Positions 9,990-19,988 of a DNA stretch of 64,000 bases are shown one piece after another (position 1 is the first letter of the stretch; every line of letters begins with the position of its first letter). Origin of the DNA: Hirsutella rhossiliensis (taxonomy: Eukaryota; Ascomycota; Sordariomycetes; Hypocreales; Ophiocordycipitaceae). The stretch lies in contig NW_025408671.1 of NCBI RefSeq assembly GCF_020360975.1, forward strand, positions 4,154,001 to 4,218,000, written 5' to 3'. The position numbers were made by a program, and so were the translations under genes. The notes under the pieces are model-generated. The model was not told where the DNA came from, ran no database searches, and saw nothing but the letters and a program-made list of their open reading frames with translations.

Positions 9990-10643
9990 GTGATTGAACG
10001 TCGAGACACAGACTCAGACCCGGACTCAGACGACATCTCAGACGACATAGACATGAGCGACCTCGTTTTCCAACCAATCTCCCGTCTCACTTTAAGCCAC
10101 GCCATGCCCAGCGAACCTACGGCTTTTTGCACCGTCTCGACGCTCACCTCGATAACCTATGAGGCGACGACTTCAGTAGCGCCGCCCCTTACCGCATCGT
10201 CTGCTGCGAAGACCAGCCGGTGGGCCTCGAGCTCTCTCATCAAGTCGACAAGGTCACCGTCGTTTTCCTCGGATCCTATAATGGCGACAGCCGGCTTTCC
10301 CAGTGACTTCGCGGTTACAGCCGCGACTGCGTCGGCATCACCATCAGTTGACGCGGCCAGACCCGAGAAAGAGACTGTATCTACTCCCACGGCAGACCGT
10401 CTGACTGCTGGGGGCGTCCTCCCGGAGAACAGCCGCGGCTCCGCGATTGGTATTGCAGCCGGTGTACTTGGTACGTTACTGATCCGCGACTGGCCAGCGG
10501 CGTTGTGCGCATCCCAGTCAGCAGTCATCACATTGGTAATATTTACAGGGGCATTCTCCGTCTCGATTCTATTAGGAGTGTGGATTTATATGGGCCGCAA
10601 GCGTAATAAGAATTTGTCTCGGTTTAGCTACGAGTATAATTAA
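9990..10643 (+). CDS. Possible Ser/Thr-rich single-pass membrane protein (low confidence model)
   Basis: A frame from the ATG at 9990 stays open to 10643. It contains a likely phase-1 intron at 10471-10548 (donor GTACGT, acceptor TTACAG) whose removal unites GSAIGIAAGVLG with AFSVSILLGVWIYMG into one clean transmembrane helix, followed by a basic stop-transfer RKRNK and a short cytoplasmic tail. The segment before the helix is rich in Ser, Thr and Ala, as in Mid2/WSC-type or other fungal surface sensors. No signal peptide is visible at the chosen start, so the 5' end is uncertain and an upstream exon may exist. It could also be a decayed gene, given the repeat-rich neighbourhood. No function can be assigned. 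Confidence 0.4.
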   Translation: MIERRDTDSDPDSDDISDDIDMSDLVFQPISRLTLSHAMPSEPTAFCTVSTLTSITYEATTSVAPPLTASSAAKTSRWASSSLIKSTRSPSFSSDPIMATAGFPSDFAVTAATASASPSVDAARPEKETVSTPTADRLTAGGVLPENSRGSAIGIAAGVLGTLLIRDWPAALCASQSAVITLVIFTGAFSVSILLGVWIYMGRKRNKNLSRFSYEYN

Positions 10644-12377
10644 TAGTTGCTTTTCGATTGGGAACTGTTTTCCTCTACAGTGTTATCTATCACTTACCCA
10701 TTTCCTTTATGTATCAGAAGCTGGCCTACTGAAACTCTATTAGGAACAGAAAGGTAGCCTTTCTATTCCGTATATCTCCGTGTTTCTTATAATGGCGATT
10801 CTACAAGACCAGTAAGTGATTGCAGCAGCGGACACGTCCTCTTCAACGTGATTATAGGAATCGTCTAGCGGTAGTGATTAAGGCTGGATAGTAAGACAAA
10901 CCTAAAAATAAAACAAGGCAGATGCCCCCGATCTACTTCGTATATAAGTGCCGGAATAGTCTATGCCGTTCCCTGCCTTGGTAGGGTGGGCGATTTATGC
11001 AATGCACTTTAGACTTCAGGGGACGAAACCAGGCCGGAGTTAGCCTGCGAACAGGCAGGGCTATGCGCTGTGTATATAGTAAGAAGTAGGGAGATTACTT
11101 TTATTTAAGGATCTGGGATTATGTCAGCTTAAAACACCACTTTCCTAAAGGCGGATAGATCCCTGTTAGTATGCTGGCTTTTGTCTGGACTTTCTCGCCC
11201 AAGAGGCTGTAGAGCATTTATGCATCTATTTTAGATTTTGGACTAGTGAAACAGGACCGGCTTCACTGTGTATTAAAGATACCAATGTTACTGTTAGAAG
11301 GACAGAGGACAATCCGTATTGTCATTACCTCCACTGGGGGTGGTAATGCCTTGCTACTTAAGCGATAATATTTGTTAATTTGACAATTACCGTATGATGA
11401 GAAGACTATCATATCAGTCTATCACTGATCTAGATAGAGTTAAGAAAGACCGCCACAGGAGGCGTCGTTAAAACGGGGTAAGGTCGTTGCTAACTCCTAG
11501 GGCATGGATTTCCGATGTCCCAAGGCAGTCTGGTCCTCAGGAGAAGCAAACGACTGCGGGGAGAGTAAACACGGAGGTCTGCTGGATCCAATTTCGTGTG
11601 ACGTGTATACTACCAGGCAGGTAGCTCGCGAGACGAGGACGGCTTTTTTAGCAAGCAAGCAAGCAACCCTTGATCGGGCCACTGGCTCGGGAGGCGCCAA
11701 CTGCCAGAGGCGGACCTCATACTTCCTCCAAACACCAACACAATGCCTTTCCATCAAGAAGTTCGATGTGTGTGGCTCCTTCGTGGTCTACGCGAGCCGG
11801 CCTCGAACTGAAAAAAGAGCTCCCGTTTCACACCAATATGCGATTCTCACCCGAGGCATGGTTCGTGAAACGGCGCGCGTCACGAGAGCTAAATTATCAT
11901 TTCCGCCGTGGATGATGATCCAGGGTTCGACTGATCCTGATCCACGACGTGGACCAGTAAGCCATCGCCTTGGCGCCGACACTCGAGTCTCACGATTGCT
12001 CAAGGTGGCCAGGCTGTGTATTCAGGTCCGGAGGCATACTGGCAGGTAATAAATAGGAAGAAGAAGGGGCTAGGGTGGCATTCATTCGCCCCGTCGACCT
12101 CATCCCGTTTACTGTTTACAATGACCGACCCCCCGTGGCAGCGTTGGCTGTGCCAGTCGCGGACTGGCCGCCTGTCACGGGTTGCTCCTCGACTATTAAA
12201 CCAAGGCTCGCCGCCCCGGACTTGACCAGCATCGCCATAGGTCTCATCTCGTTATACCAGTCTTGGAGGCTTCCGCTCATTGCTGCCCCCTTACTTCTTG
12301 TCTTGTCCAGAACCCTACATTCATAATCCTCCATAGCAGCTTCAAAAGCGATCTCCACCCATTTCTCTCCCGCAAAT
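10644..12377. other. Intergenic, AT-rich, no supported gene
   Basis: The part 10644-11460 is AT-rich with frequent stops and short palindromic words, like the other degraded tracts nearby. From 11500 to 12050 one plus-strand frame is open for 181 codons but has an implausible composition and no family resemblance. The last 300 nt are presumably the promoter of the Egh16-like gene. Confidence 0.4.
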
Positions 12378-13217
12378 ATGTCGTTGAAGGCGGTTGTTGC
12401 CTCCATGATTCTCATAGCCGCAAAGCTCGTGGCTGGTCACGCCGCCATCACCAACGCTTTCGGCGACCAGGGCGGCTTGGGTACGGCACTTGGCATCAAC
12501 CCTAAGATGCTTCGTAACGGAACGAAACGCAACCCCTTCCAGCAGGACTCAACGCGGTTTCGTGGCCGCAGCCGGGCCACTGTTGGCGAGACCATCGGTG
12601 CAGGCGCCAATTCTATCGAGCAGGGCACGCAAGCTATCATGGCCCAGACAGGCCGCCAGCTGCCCCAGATCTCGCCCGGTGGCCAGCTAACGATGACGGT
12701 CCACCAAGTCAACGCTGACGGCGCTGGCCCCTTTACTTGCATGATCAACTCAGACGGCACGGCTAAGAACTTCCAGACCCTTCAGGTCACCCAGAATGTT
12801 GCCGGTAACAAAAACGGCCGCAACCGCCAAGGCAACGCCTCGGATAACCCTCTGACCGTGTCCATCCCGGCCAACCAACAGTGCAGCGGCAACGTCGCCG
12901 GCCAGAACAATGTCTGCTTGGTTCGCTGCAAGAACCCTGCCAAGGCCGGTCCCTTTGGCGGCGTCGTCCCGGTCCAGATAGTCAAGCAGGGCAGCGGCCA
13001 GGCCGGACAGAAAAATAACCAGCAGGGAAATAATCAGCAAGAAAACAATCAGCAGGGGAAGGCTCAACAAGGCACTGGAAGCGCTACAACTGCCACCGAC
13101 AACCAGGCCACCGCTGTTGGAAGCGGTGCTGCTGCCAGAACCGCCACCACTGGGAACACTGCTGGAGGAAGTGCCGGTGCTGCTAGTAACAATGATGACG
13201 TCGAGGATGATGATTGA
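12378..13217 (+). CDS. Egh16-like (GAS1/MAS3-type, DUF3129) secreted protein
   Basis: Single exon, 279 residues. A signal peptide (MSLKAVVASMILIAAKLVAG) is predicted to be cleaved just before His21, so the mature protein would start HAAITNAFGDQGG. The core carries GTALGINP, GAGANSIEQGTQAI, a Gly-Pro-rich PQISPGGQLTMTVHQVNADGAGP-like stretch, CSGNVAGQNNVCLVRCKN, and conserved Cys pairs: the hallmarks of Egh16/GAS family proteins, which are expressed in appressoria of cereal pathogens and related to MAS proteins. The C-terminal 80 residues are low complexity: Asn/Gln repeats, then Thr/Ala/Gly-rich sequence, then an acidic end. The family has no firm biochemical function. Together with its neighbours it suggests a host-interaction locus. 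Confidence 0.9.
   Translation: MSLKAVVASMILIAAKLVAGHAAITNAFGDQGGLGTALGINPKMLRNGTKRNPFQQDSTRFRGRSRATVGETIGAGANSIEQGTQAIMAQTGRQLPQISPGGQLTMTVHQVNADGAGPFTCMINSDGTAKNFQTLQVTQNVAGNKNGRNRQGNASDNPLTVSIPANQQCSGNVAGQNNVCLVRCKNPAKAGPFGGVVPVQIVKQGSGQAGQKNNQQGNNQQENNQQGKAQQGTGSATTATDNQATAVGSGAAARTATTGNTAGGSAGAASNNDDVEDDD
13009..13076 (+). repeat. Asn/Gln-coding short tandem repeat in the Egh16-like gene
   Basis: Imperfect repeats of about 15-18 nt (AATAACCAGCAGGGA-like) encode NNQQGNNQQENNQQG. The tract lies in the C-terminal tail and is a likely site of length variation between strains. Confidence 0.7.
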
Positions 13218-13433
13218 CTGGGGTGAGGATCGGCGTCGGTATCGGTTTCGACTGGGTTCTCTGGAACAATCGCGTTTTGTCGGTTGAACACATCGGCGAG
13301 CACGAGGACGCGCGCTATTAAGTTCGCGCCTTAGTACTTGGATAGTTCCTGAGCAGTAGATGTAACTATGTTGCTATATAATCATACTCCAAGTGCTGTG
13401 TAAAATTTTAAGCGTAAAAATGCTAACTAGATT
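13218..13433. other. 3' flank of the Egh16-like gene
   Basis: Unremarkable sequence between the stop codon and repeat copy B; no feature seen. Confidence 0.4.
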
Positions 13434-13521
13434 ACTGTCAAGCTGGTAAAATACCGCTAATTACACCATGCAAAATGAGGGCACCCCATAGAGGTGTTAC
13501 TAACGCGTATTATAGGCCCTT
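13434..13521 (+). repeat. Dispersed repeat, copy B (partner at 8226-8311)
   Basis: Same orientation and nearly identical sequence to copy A at 8226-8311, with a 4-nt insertion after ACCGCT and a 2-nt deletion in the C-run. The two copies bracket the Egh16-like gene and the gene-poor DNA before it. Confidence 0.85.
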
Positions 13522-13759
13522 GTCCTGACAATTACCGTAAATTGCGGATCCTGAAAAAACCTAAAAGCGGGCCGCTAAGAGATAGCAGCAAGGCGGGCCT
13601 GCGGCCGTAAGACTAACAGTTCCCCGCAAAAAGAGAGGTATAAAGCGCTGAAAGTGCAAAACTCTACTTCAATGCATTTAAGATATGCTTCCCGTTCACG
13701 TGACTGTTAGTTGCAACGTCCGTCCTCCCCACGCTGCCGCCCGAGAGCGTCATGATGCC

Positions 13760-16700
13760 ATGCCGCCAAAAGCCTACGAACCAGGGACGAAAACCGAGTT
13801 CATCCTAAGGGAAAAGACTCGGGCGTGCAAGCAGCTGTTTCAAAAATGCCTCCACATCCCGGACATAGACGAGGACGACTGGCTGGCGCAGAAAAGCGCC
13901 GAGTTCAACTTGTGCACATCCGGCCTTAAAGCCGACAAGCATGGCCCAGATTCTCTCGACTCTCGGCTGAGACTCCGCCCAGATATCAGAGATGTCGTGG
14001 CCGATCTCCTCGATGGCCTGGTGACTGCCCTCTCCAAGTACCAAGAGATAGGTAGGCGCCGTCGTATCGACCGTACCACGCTGGCCTACACTTACAGCAT
14101 CCTTGGACTGACCGTACCAGCATCGTCGGATGCTTGTTCAATAGAGCAGTCTCCAGAGAAATCTGACGCCAATAACCGATCCCTTGCGTCATATGAAGTA
14201 GATCGATCACCGTCTTCCTGGTCCGATATGAGCGACAGCATTGGGAGCCGGCCCGAGTCTCGCGCCGACCATGACAGCGGCAACCCAAATCGCGACTTAT
14301 TCCAGGAGCAGAGGTTATACGTAGAGACAAACCTTGAGATACTCATTCGAATCCACGCCGCCATCAAAAAGTCCGGCCTCAAGCTCAGGAACCAGCGCGC
14401 TGATGACGAGCTCAAGAGAGCTGAAGAGAACTACCAACTTCAAAAGGTGGCGCTAGGCGAACATCAGGCTCTCTACGGGAGCGATGGCTCAATAGGGCAC
14501 CATGAGCGGTTTAGGCGTTTTCTCAACAGACTCGTTCTGCGGAATGGATACACCGAGAGCCTGATTCGTTACATTGCTTCCAACATCCAGGCGTTCATCG
14601 TAGCACACGGGACCGAGAGCGAGGATGATCCATACTTGATACTTCAGGAAAAGCTTCTTGTTATCTTTCGAGCCCATCTTTACGACCCAGCTAGATTAAC
14701 GACCGTACAACGTCGCCTCATCGACGCCAAAGTCGTGAGGCGAAATAGGCTCATTCATGCTGGGAGCGTTGACAAGCACAAGACAGGAACGCACCAGGAT
14801 CAGCGTCGAGCCCTCGGGCAGAAGCCGATACTTGAGGAGATGAGCCAGAGCTTCCACGCGGCAGATCGGACCAAATCTACGCCAGTTGATGCTTCACCCT
14901 TGTCACAGATGTCGTCCAGATCCAAGCCCTTGGATGGCGAGGGCAACTGCAACAAGATTTTTGTGAGCCAAGCAGCCACTTCGCTAGAGCCGACATTCAG
15001 CATTACCGGTGCGCTACTGCCTTCGAATATCACAAAGTCGGCTGCCACGAAGATGTCAGCGAGGGTCGCAAACCTAGATTATCCCAAGTGTCCAGCCAAA
15101 GAAGGGCCTTTTCCGTGTTCATACTGTCCCTTGATCCTGTCGGGTGAGTACACTGAGAAAGTTAGATGGCGGTATGTCTTTGCCACTCCCCTTGACATTG
15201 AGGTTTAGCTTACAACTGAACCTATGGCACACGTTGCGCAGGATCTCCACCCATACGTCTGCATCTTCGACGACTGCGAATCCCCTGATGACATGTACGG
15301 ATCCACACATGACTGGATGTCACACATGGCACGATGCCACTCTGCCGTAGAATGGGTATGCACGGAGTGCCCTAAACGCCATTCGTCCAGTATTGGTGAC
15401 GCCTCGACCGATTCCTTCCAAGACCCTGGGCGCTTGAGAGAACACGTCATCGCTGCGCATCCAGCCTTTGAGAACTCCGAGATGAACCTCCTGATAGATG
15501 CGAGTAAGCGATACGCCGGAATTAAGAGAGCCGGATGCCCTCTATGCCGACCTGGGCTGGTCACATGCGCTGCAGGCGAAGTCGAGACTGAGGATCCAAT
15601 TCACTCTAATGGCTGCGGATTGGTACAGCTGGAAGAGGATGAGCATATAGCTACCCATTTGCACGAGTTTTCGCTCCACGCATTTCCCTGGCTCGACGAA
15701 AGCAAGTCCGAAAGCGAGTCAAGAATGTCGCTCTCATATTCAACCCCCAGCACCCGACAGGAAGTCACCTTCCCGGCTTCGGGCGAGACGGTTTTCATCC
15801 CTGAAGAGCAAAATGGTTGGTACAGCCTGCATGAAATCCTCGACGTTCTCCAGGATACGATGGCGGAGCTTCTTGTACTGCGAAATTTCAATGGCCCTGC
15901 AGGTGGCCATTTCTCCAGCTACAGCCCTGTTTACGGTAGGTTCGACTGGATTATGGATGAACTCAGGCAGCCGCTTGAGGGACTGGATCACGAAGCCTTC
16001 ATGTCTACCTTGAACGAGTGCCGGATTACGGTTTCCCAGCTTCACGAGGCCATTTCGGCTCCTGACTATGACAAATTACTCGATGAGTTGCGAGGACAGC
16101 AGGAAAGGCTGATGTCGATCTTGAACAAGATCAAGAAAAGTTCCAGCTCAAAACAAGACGACATGAAACTTCGAGCTCCCTTGCCACGGTGGCTCGGAGT
16201 AGGCGACGCACGAGGTAGGTGGTATTCGCAAGCACAGCCCAGGTCTCTCTTCTCGTAGCATCACCATTATAGCCATTGCGTCTACGCATTCTTCATTCGC
16301 GACACGTATGATGAGTAAAAATATTGACTGATTCTCCTCTATAAGCAGACGGGTTGTCCACCGGAGCGACCCTCGACTCTGTGGCCGGTCGTCGTCTGCT
16401 CTGGACACTGCCAGCACAACGCAGCATGGTCCTGCTATACGTCTACACCACTCTGCCCCTCAATTCCATTGTCAGGGTTATCCACCCTCATCAGCCAGCC
16501 ACAAATATCGGGTGAGTTGCGCGTAGATGCTCCTCTGGCCTACCCACTGGCCGCCCTGCCCGTCTTGCTCGACTCTAATGCTCGCCAACTGCTAGCATTG
16601 ACAGTGCCAACAAGAAGCTCAAGGCCTTACTCTACAAAGAGCCACGATGGCTTCGTCCGCGCAACGAAAGGGACATGGGCCGGCGTGTTGCTCAGCTTTC

Positions 16701-18531
16701 CAACTCCCTGACGAGACTAAAGTTGGCGGAAATTGCCACTTCCGATGCCTCGTCTTTGCCATCCGACGGCACCTCGCGTTACTCGTTCAGCCCAGCTCGT
16801 GTCAAGGAGAAAGAAATCGAGAGCTCGGAGCCGGCTGATCGGCTTCCATTCGACGCTCCCGCGGCTTTCAGTCCTGAGCATGACCGCTTCGAAGGTCCAC
16901 GCCTCCTTCCGAATGACGTTGACACATCAAGAGTCTCGCCTGGACTGGAGGTTGCCACTGACACATTTGCCGAGGAGATGGAAGACTCTGACGTATTCTC
17001 CTCGTTTCTCCGGCGCACTACCAGCCTTTCTGCCTCGAGTGGCACAGGCTCGTTTCGACATATACTCTCCGGTTATTCCGGTTCCTATATCCAAACAGTT
17101 GAGAGACTTGTCAAGGGGTTCGGTGCTCTGCGCAACAATCGGTCCGGTATGCAGGAGGAAGTGGAGGCACTATTAACCCGGCTTGACAACGACGATGCTC
17201 CCCGCGCGTTCGACAGCAAGCACTATCCTCTGCCGGGCGACTTTCTCTTTCTCGACCGGGATCTTTTCACCCCGCGGCAATTGTGTTTGGTTCCAACGGG
17301 TGACCATGACTCCAGGAGATGTTTGTGCTTCAACCAGTTCGACGATTATTCCTCGCCATGGGTTACTACCGAGGGAATAACTCCCACAGGTCGCCGACTC
17401 CTCGATGCCGGCGGACCTACCAATTTGGAAGTATTCAATAGCGATTCTGCTGGAAACACAGCACTGCACTTTCTTGCCGCTCGCGGTTCACTCACATTGC
17501 TGCTGCGCGTCGTTGAGAGTGGTAGATATGCTCCCATTCTCAATGCGAGAAACACAGGCGGCCAGACATTTTTGCACGTCCTCAACCAGGATGATATTCA
17601 AGGCCATCTTGTCTTTCAACTTCTCCGCGCAATCGTTGCCCAGGGTTTCGATATCTGTGCTCGAGATATCTACGGGCGAAGTTGCTTTCACATCCTACAC
17701 ATAGCAGAGCTACCCCTGGACCGCAGTGAAATCCGGAGGCTCATCGCACGCGACGCTTTTGGTGTCAGGCATACAATCCAGCATTGGCTGGTTGACATCG
17801 AAACCCAATCGGTGGACAGAAGTGGGACTTCATCCGAGGCAATGCTCAGCTTTGATCCTGCAATCATGGCAGAGGCCCAGTTGCTAGAACATATCAGGCT
17901 GGCTGTGGACGATCCATTTTTGGAATTTAAAAACGGGGGCAATGGTCTTCATTCCGTGGCCATGGCGACTTTGAGCCCCGGCAGCCTGGTTCGGAAATAC
18001 GGTCTTGACCTGCCCGAGGAGGAATGGCCAGACCGGAGACGACGAATAGGGCAGCATGCCGGCTCTGGCGGTACAGACCTAAGGTTTCGCCACTCCCTTG
18101 CGCAAAGCCTCCTTGACGCGGGCCTCGACCCTAACCATTATGACCTGAACGGCAACACGCCGCTTATGCTGTTTGCTGCAAATCTACCCGAGGACGAAGA
18201 TTATGAGACGGGCCCCAAAATCCTGGACAAGCTTGTCCAGCGTGGCGCGAAGGTTGACGCAAGAAATCGGTCGGGCGAGACAGCTCTGCATATTGCTGTC
18301 CGCTTCGGCCGAAAGTTGGCTGTCAGGGAGTTAGTAAAGCACGGGGCCAACGTATATGCCAAGGAAGCTGAGGGCAGAAGCGTGCTTGATGTGGCGGACA
18401 TCAAGATGGTTAGCTCCGGGGGCAATCCGCGCGACTACGCACAATACGAGGCGTGCCGGGCGTGGCTAAGCAGCGACAAGGTGCTTGCTGTGCAAAATCC
18501 AACTATTATTGACGAATGGGGACGACGGTAA
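13760..18531 (+). CDS. Large C2H2-type zinc-finger / ankyrin-repeat fusion protein
   Basis: Reading frames join into one protein of about 1,500 residues: exon 1 from 13760 to about 15150, exon 2 about 15240-16214, exon 3 16349-16511, exon 4 16605-18531. The last two introns have good sites (GTAGGT...GCAG and GTGAGT...ACAG) and keep frame perfectly. The first junction is unclear (see findings). The N terminus resembles fungal proteins with the AcuF-like C2H2 module: an FNLCTSGLKAD block, helical region, then FPCSYCPLIL and DLHPYVCIFDDC with paired Cys/His motifs (CIFDDC...H...H, VCTECP...H...H). The C terminus has ankyrin-type units such as GNTALHFLAARG, GNTPLMLFA and GETALHIAVRFGRKLAVRELVKHGANV. 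No NACHT domain is seen. Probable role in protein or nucleic-acid recognition, possibly allorecognition; function unknown. Two adjacent genes rather than one fusion remain possible. A GTAAGT at the stop leaves room for a further 3' exon. Confidence 0.7.
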
Positions 18532-18735
18532 GTGGCTTGAGGTGGCTTGCACGGGCTTGGATGAGCAGTGCGGGAGAGTCCGAGACGAGAGCCTGGAGAG
18601 GGGCTTGGTGTGGACGGAGACGTGCCAAGAGCAGCAGGGGTGCATTGCGGGAGTCAGAAGCTGTCTGTTCTTTATTTGTAAAGGAGTAATGAGGACTGCT
18701 TGCGGGCCGAATGACTTGACGTAGTCGTCGTGACC

Positions 18736-19756
18736 TCACAATGGCCTTTCTTTACCTGGTTGACATTCTCTAGAAACCACTGCGTCTCCTTCAACAACCG
18801 GGCTTTTTAACGGTGTAGATTGAAAAGTAGGAAGGCTTGGCCCTCCCGTGACAAAGATGAAGTGACCACGGTCGGTTTTTGCTTCAGTCGTGGTGAAGTC
18901 GGCCATGCCTTGGTGCTGCAAGACCTCGCCAACATTCTCCTCTTCCTCCCCGCTGCCGTCCAGCGCGGCTCCGACGGTTGCTTCGGTCTGCTTCCACCTA
19001 GGCCGCAGAAGGCCCTTTTGGACTTTGGCGAACCGAACAGCCCAAATTCGATCCCCTTGGAACGCGGTCGACTTGATTCTCGAGTTGCTGCTCTTATCAG
19101 AGGCCCTCAATGTCGCGTTAGCAACGCCGGCAACGTCCCTACCAGCTGTCAGCGCATCTTTTGCACGACGCAGCTATTCCCGCGTCTTACAGACTCGGAC
19201 CGGCGCCGAGTCCGGTGGAGCTCGAGACAGAACTGCAAATGGTTCCGCCGGCCCGAGCGATCATGAGTCCGGTCACGACGTACACGGCCCACCGATCCAG
19301 GAGGAGAGTCTTGTTCTGGTCCATGTGGTCCTTGACGCCCTCTTTCTCCAGCATTGCGTTGATGTATGCCTTTGAAGGCTGCACGATCTCCGTGTCCATT
19401 GCTTCGAACTTGGCCCAGTCCTTAATGGTTCTCTTGAACTCGGCCTTGACCCCAGCATACACGGTGGCGCCAACCGCGGCCGTCGCGAGGGGAGCTCCGG
19501 CTCCCACGGCTGCGTCGCCTTGGCGCTCGCTCAACGTATCCCATGTGAAGTCGCAGAAGTGGGTGGACGAGATGCGCATGTCGGGCGTGAAGAGAGGAAG
19601 CGGCCCCTGGGTCAGGATCGGGTAGAGGCATTTCGGACTGGGCACTGCGTCGCCGAGCCGCAGAGGTCCCTCGGCCTTGCCGCCAGCCTTGCTCGGAGTG
19701 GCATATTCCGGGGGGGTGTAGAAAGGTTGCTCAAGAACAAACCAGCATTTATTCAT
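18736..19756 (-). CDS. Conserved fungal protein with glycine/alanine-rich hydrophobic segment, unknown function
   Basis: Exons 19756-19191 and 19138-18736 give 322 residues; the donor is GTAAGA and the acceptor GGTAG, in phase 2. The N terminus has MNKCWFVLEQPFYTPPEY, then HFCDFTWDTLSERQGD, a small-residue stretch AAVGAGAPLATAAVGATVYAG resembling a glycine zipper, FEAMDTEIVQPSKAYINAML, and LLDRWAVYVVTGLMIARA, which could span a membrane. The C-terminal exon is charged and contains TAFQGDRIWAVRFAKV. This order is that of a family found in many copies in filamentous fungi, often near heterokaryon-incompatibility or NLR-like genes; that association is recalled, not shown here. It lies between the C2H2/ankyrin and DUF7580/subtilase genes. 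No enzyme motif is visible. Confidence 0.75.
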
Positions 19757-19988
19757 TTGGGGTAGATGTCGGATTGATGGTGTGTTTCGAAACGTCTGAC
19801 GTCACCTGTGAGCCGGGAGGAATGAATAGTAGATCTCAAGGCTGTGCAAACGTGGGCTTAGCTTGATTGCCATCACGTGGAGACGAGCTTGAACGTGCAA
19901 CCTGCATCAAAAGACGGCGGCTAAGCATCCCCTCATCTCACCTCGGAAAGCTTGGAAGGGTCTCAGCCGCACCTCGGCCGGACTCGAC

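Noticed and set aside
10860..10930. tRNA-like A-box word (TCTAGCGGTAG)
   Set aside because: No B box, no cloverleaf stems or anticodon loop could be formed by eye.
11381..11394. 14-nt word shared with 13526-13539 as possible terminal repeat
   Set aside because: Matches of this length are expected by chance in a 64-kb window; no longer similarity surrounds it.
11504..12049. 181-codon plus-strand frame upstream of the Egh16-like gene
   Set aside because: Arg/Ser-rich arbitrary composition and lies in promoter/repeat-like DNA.
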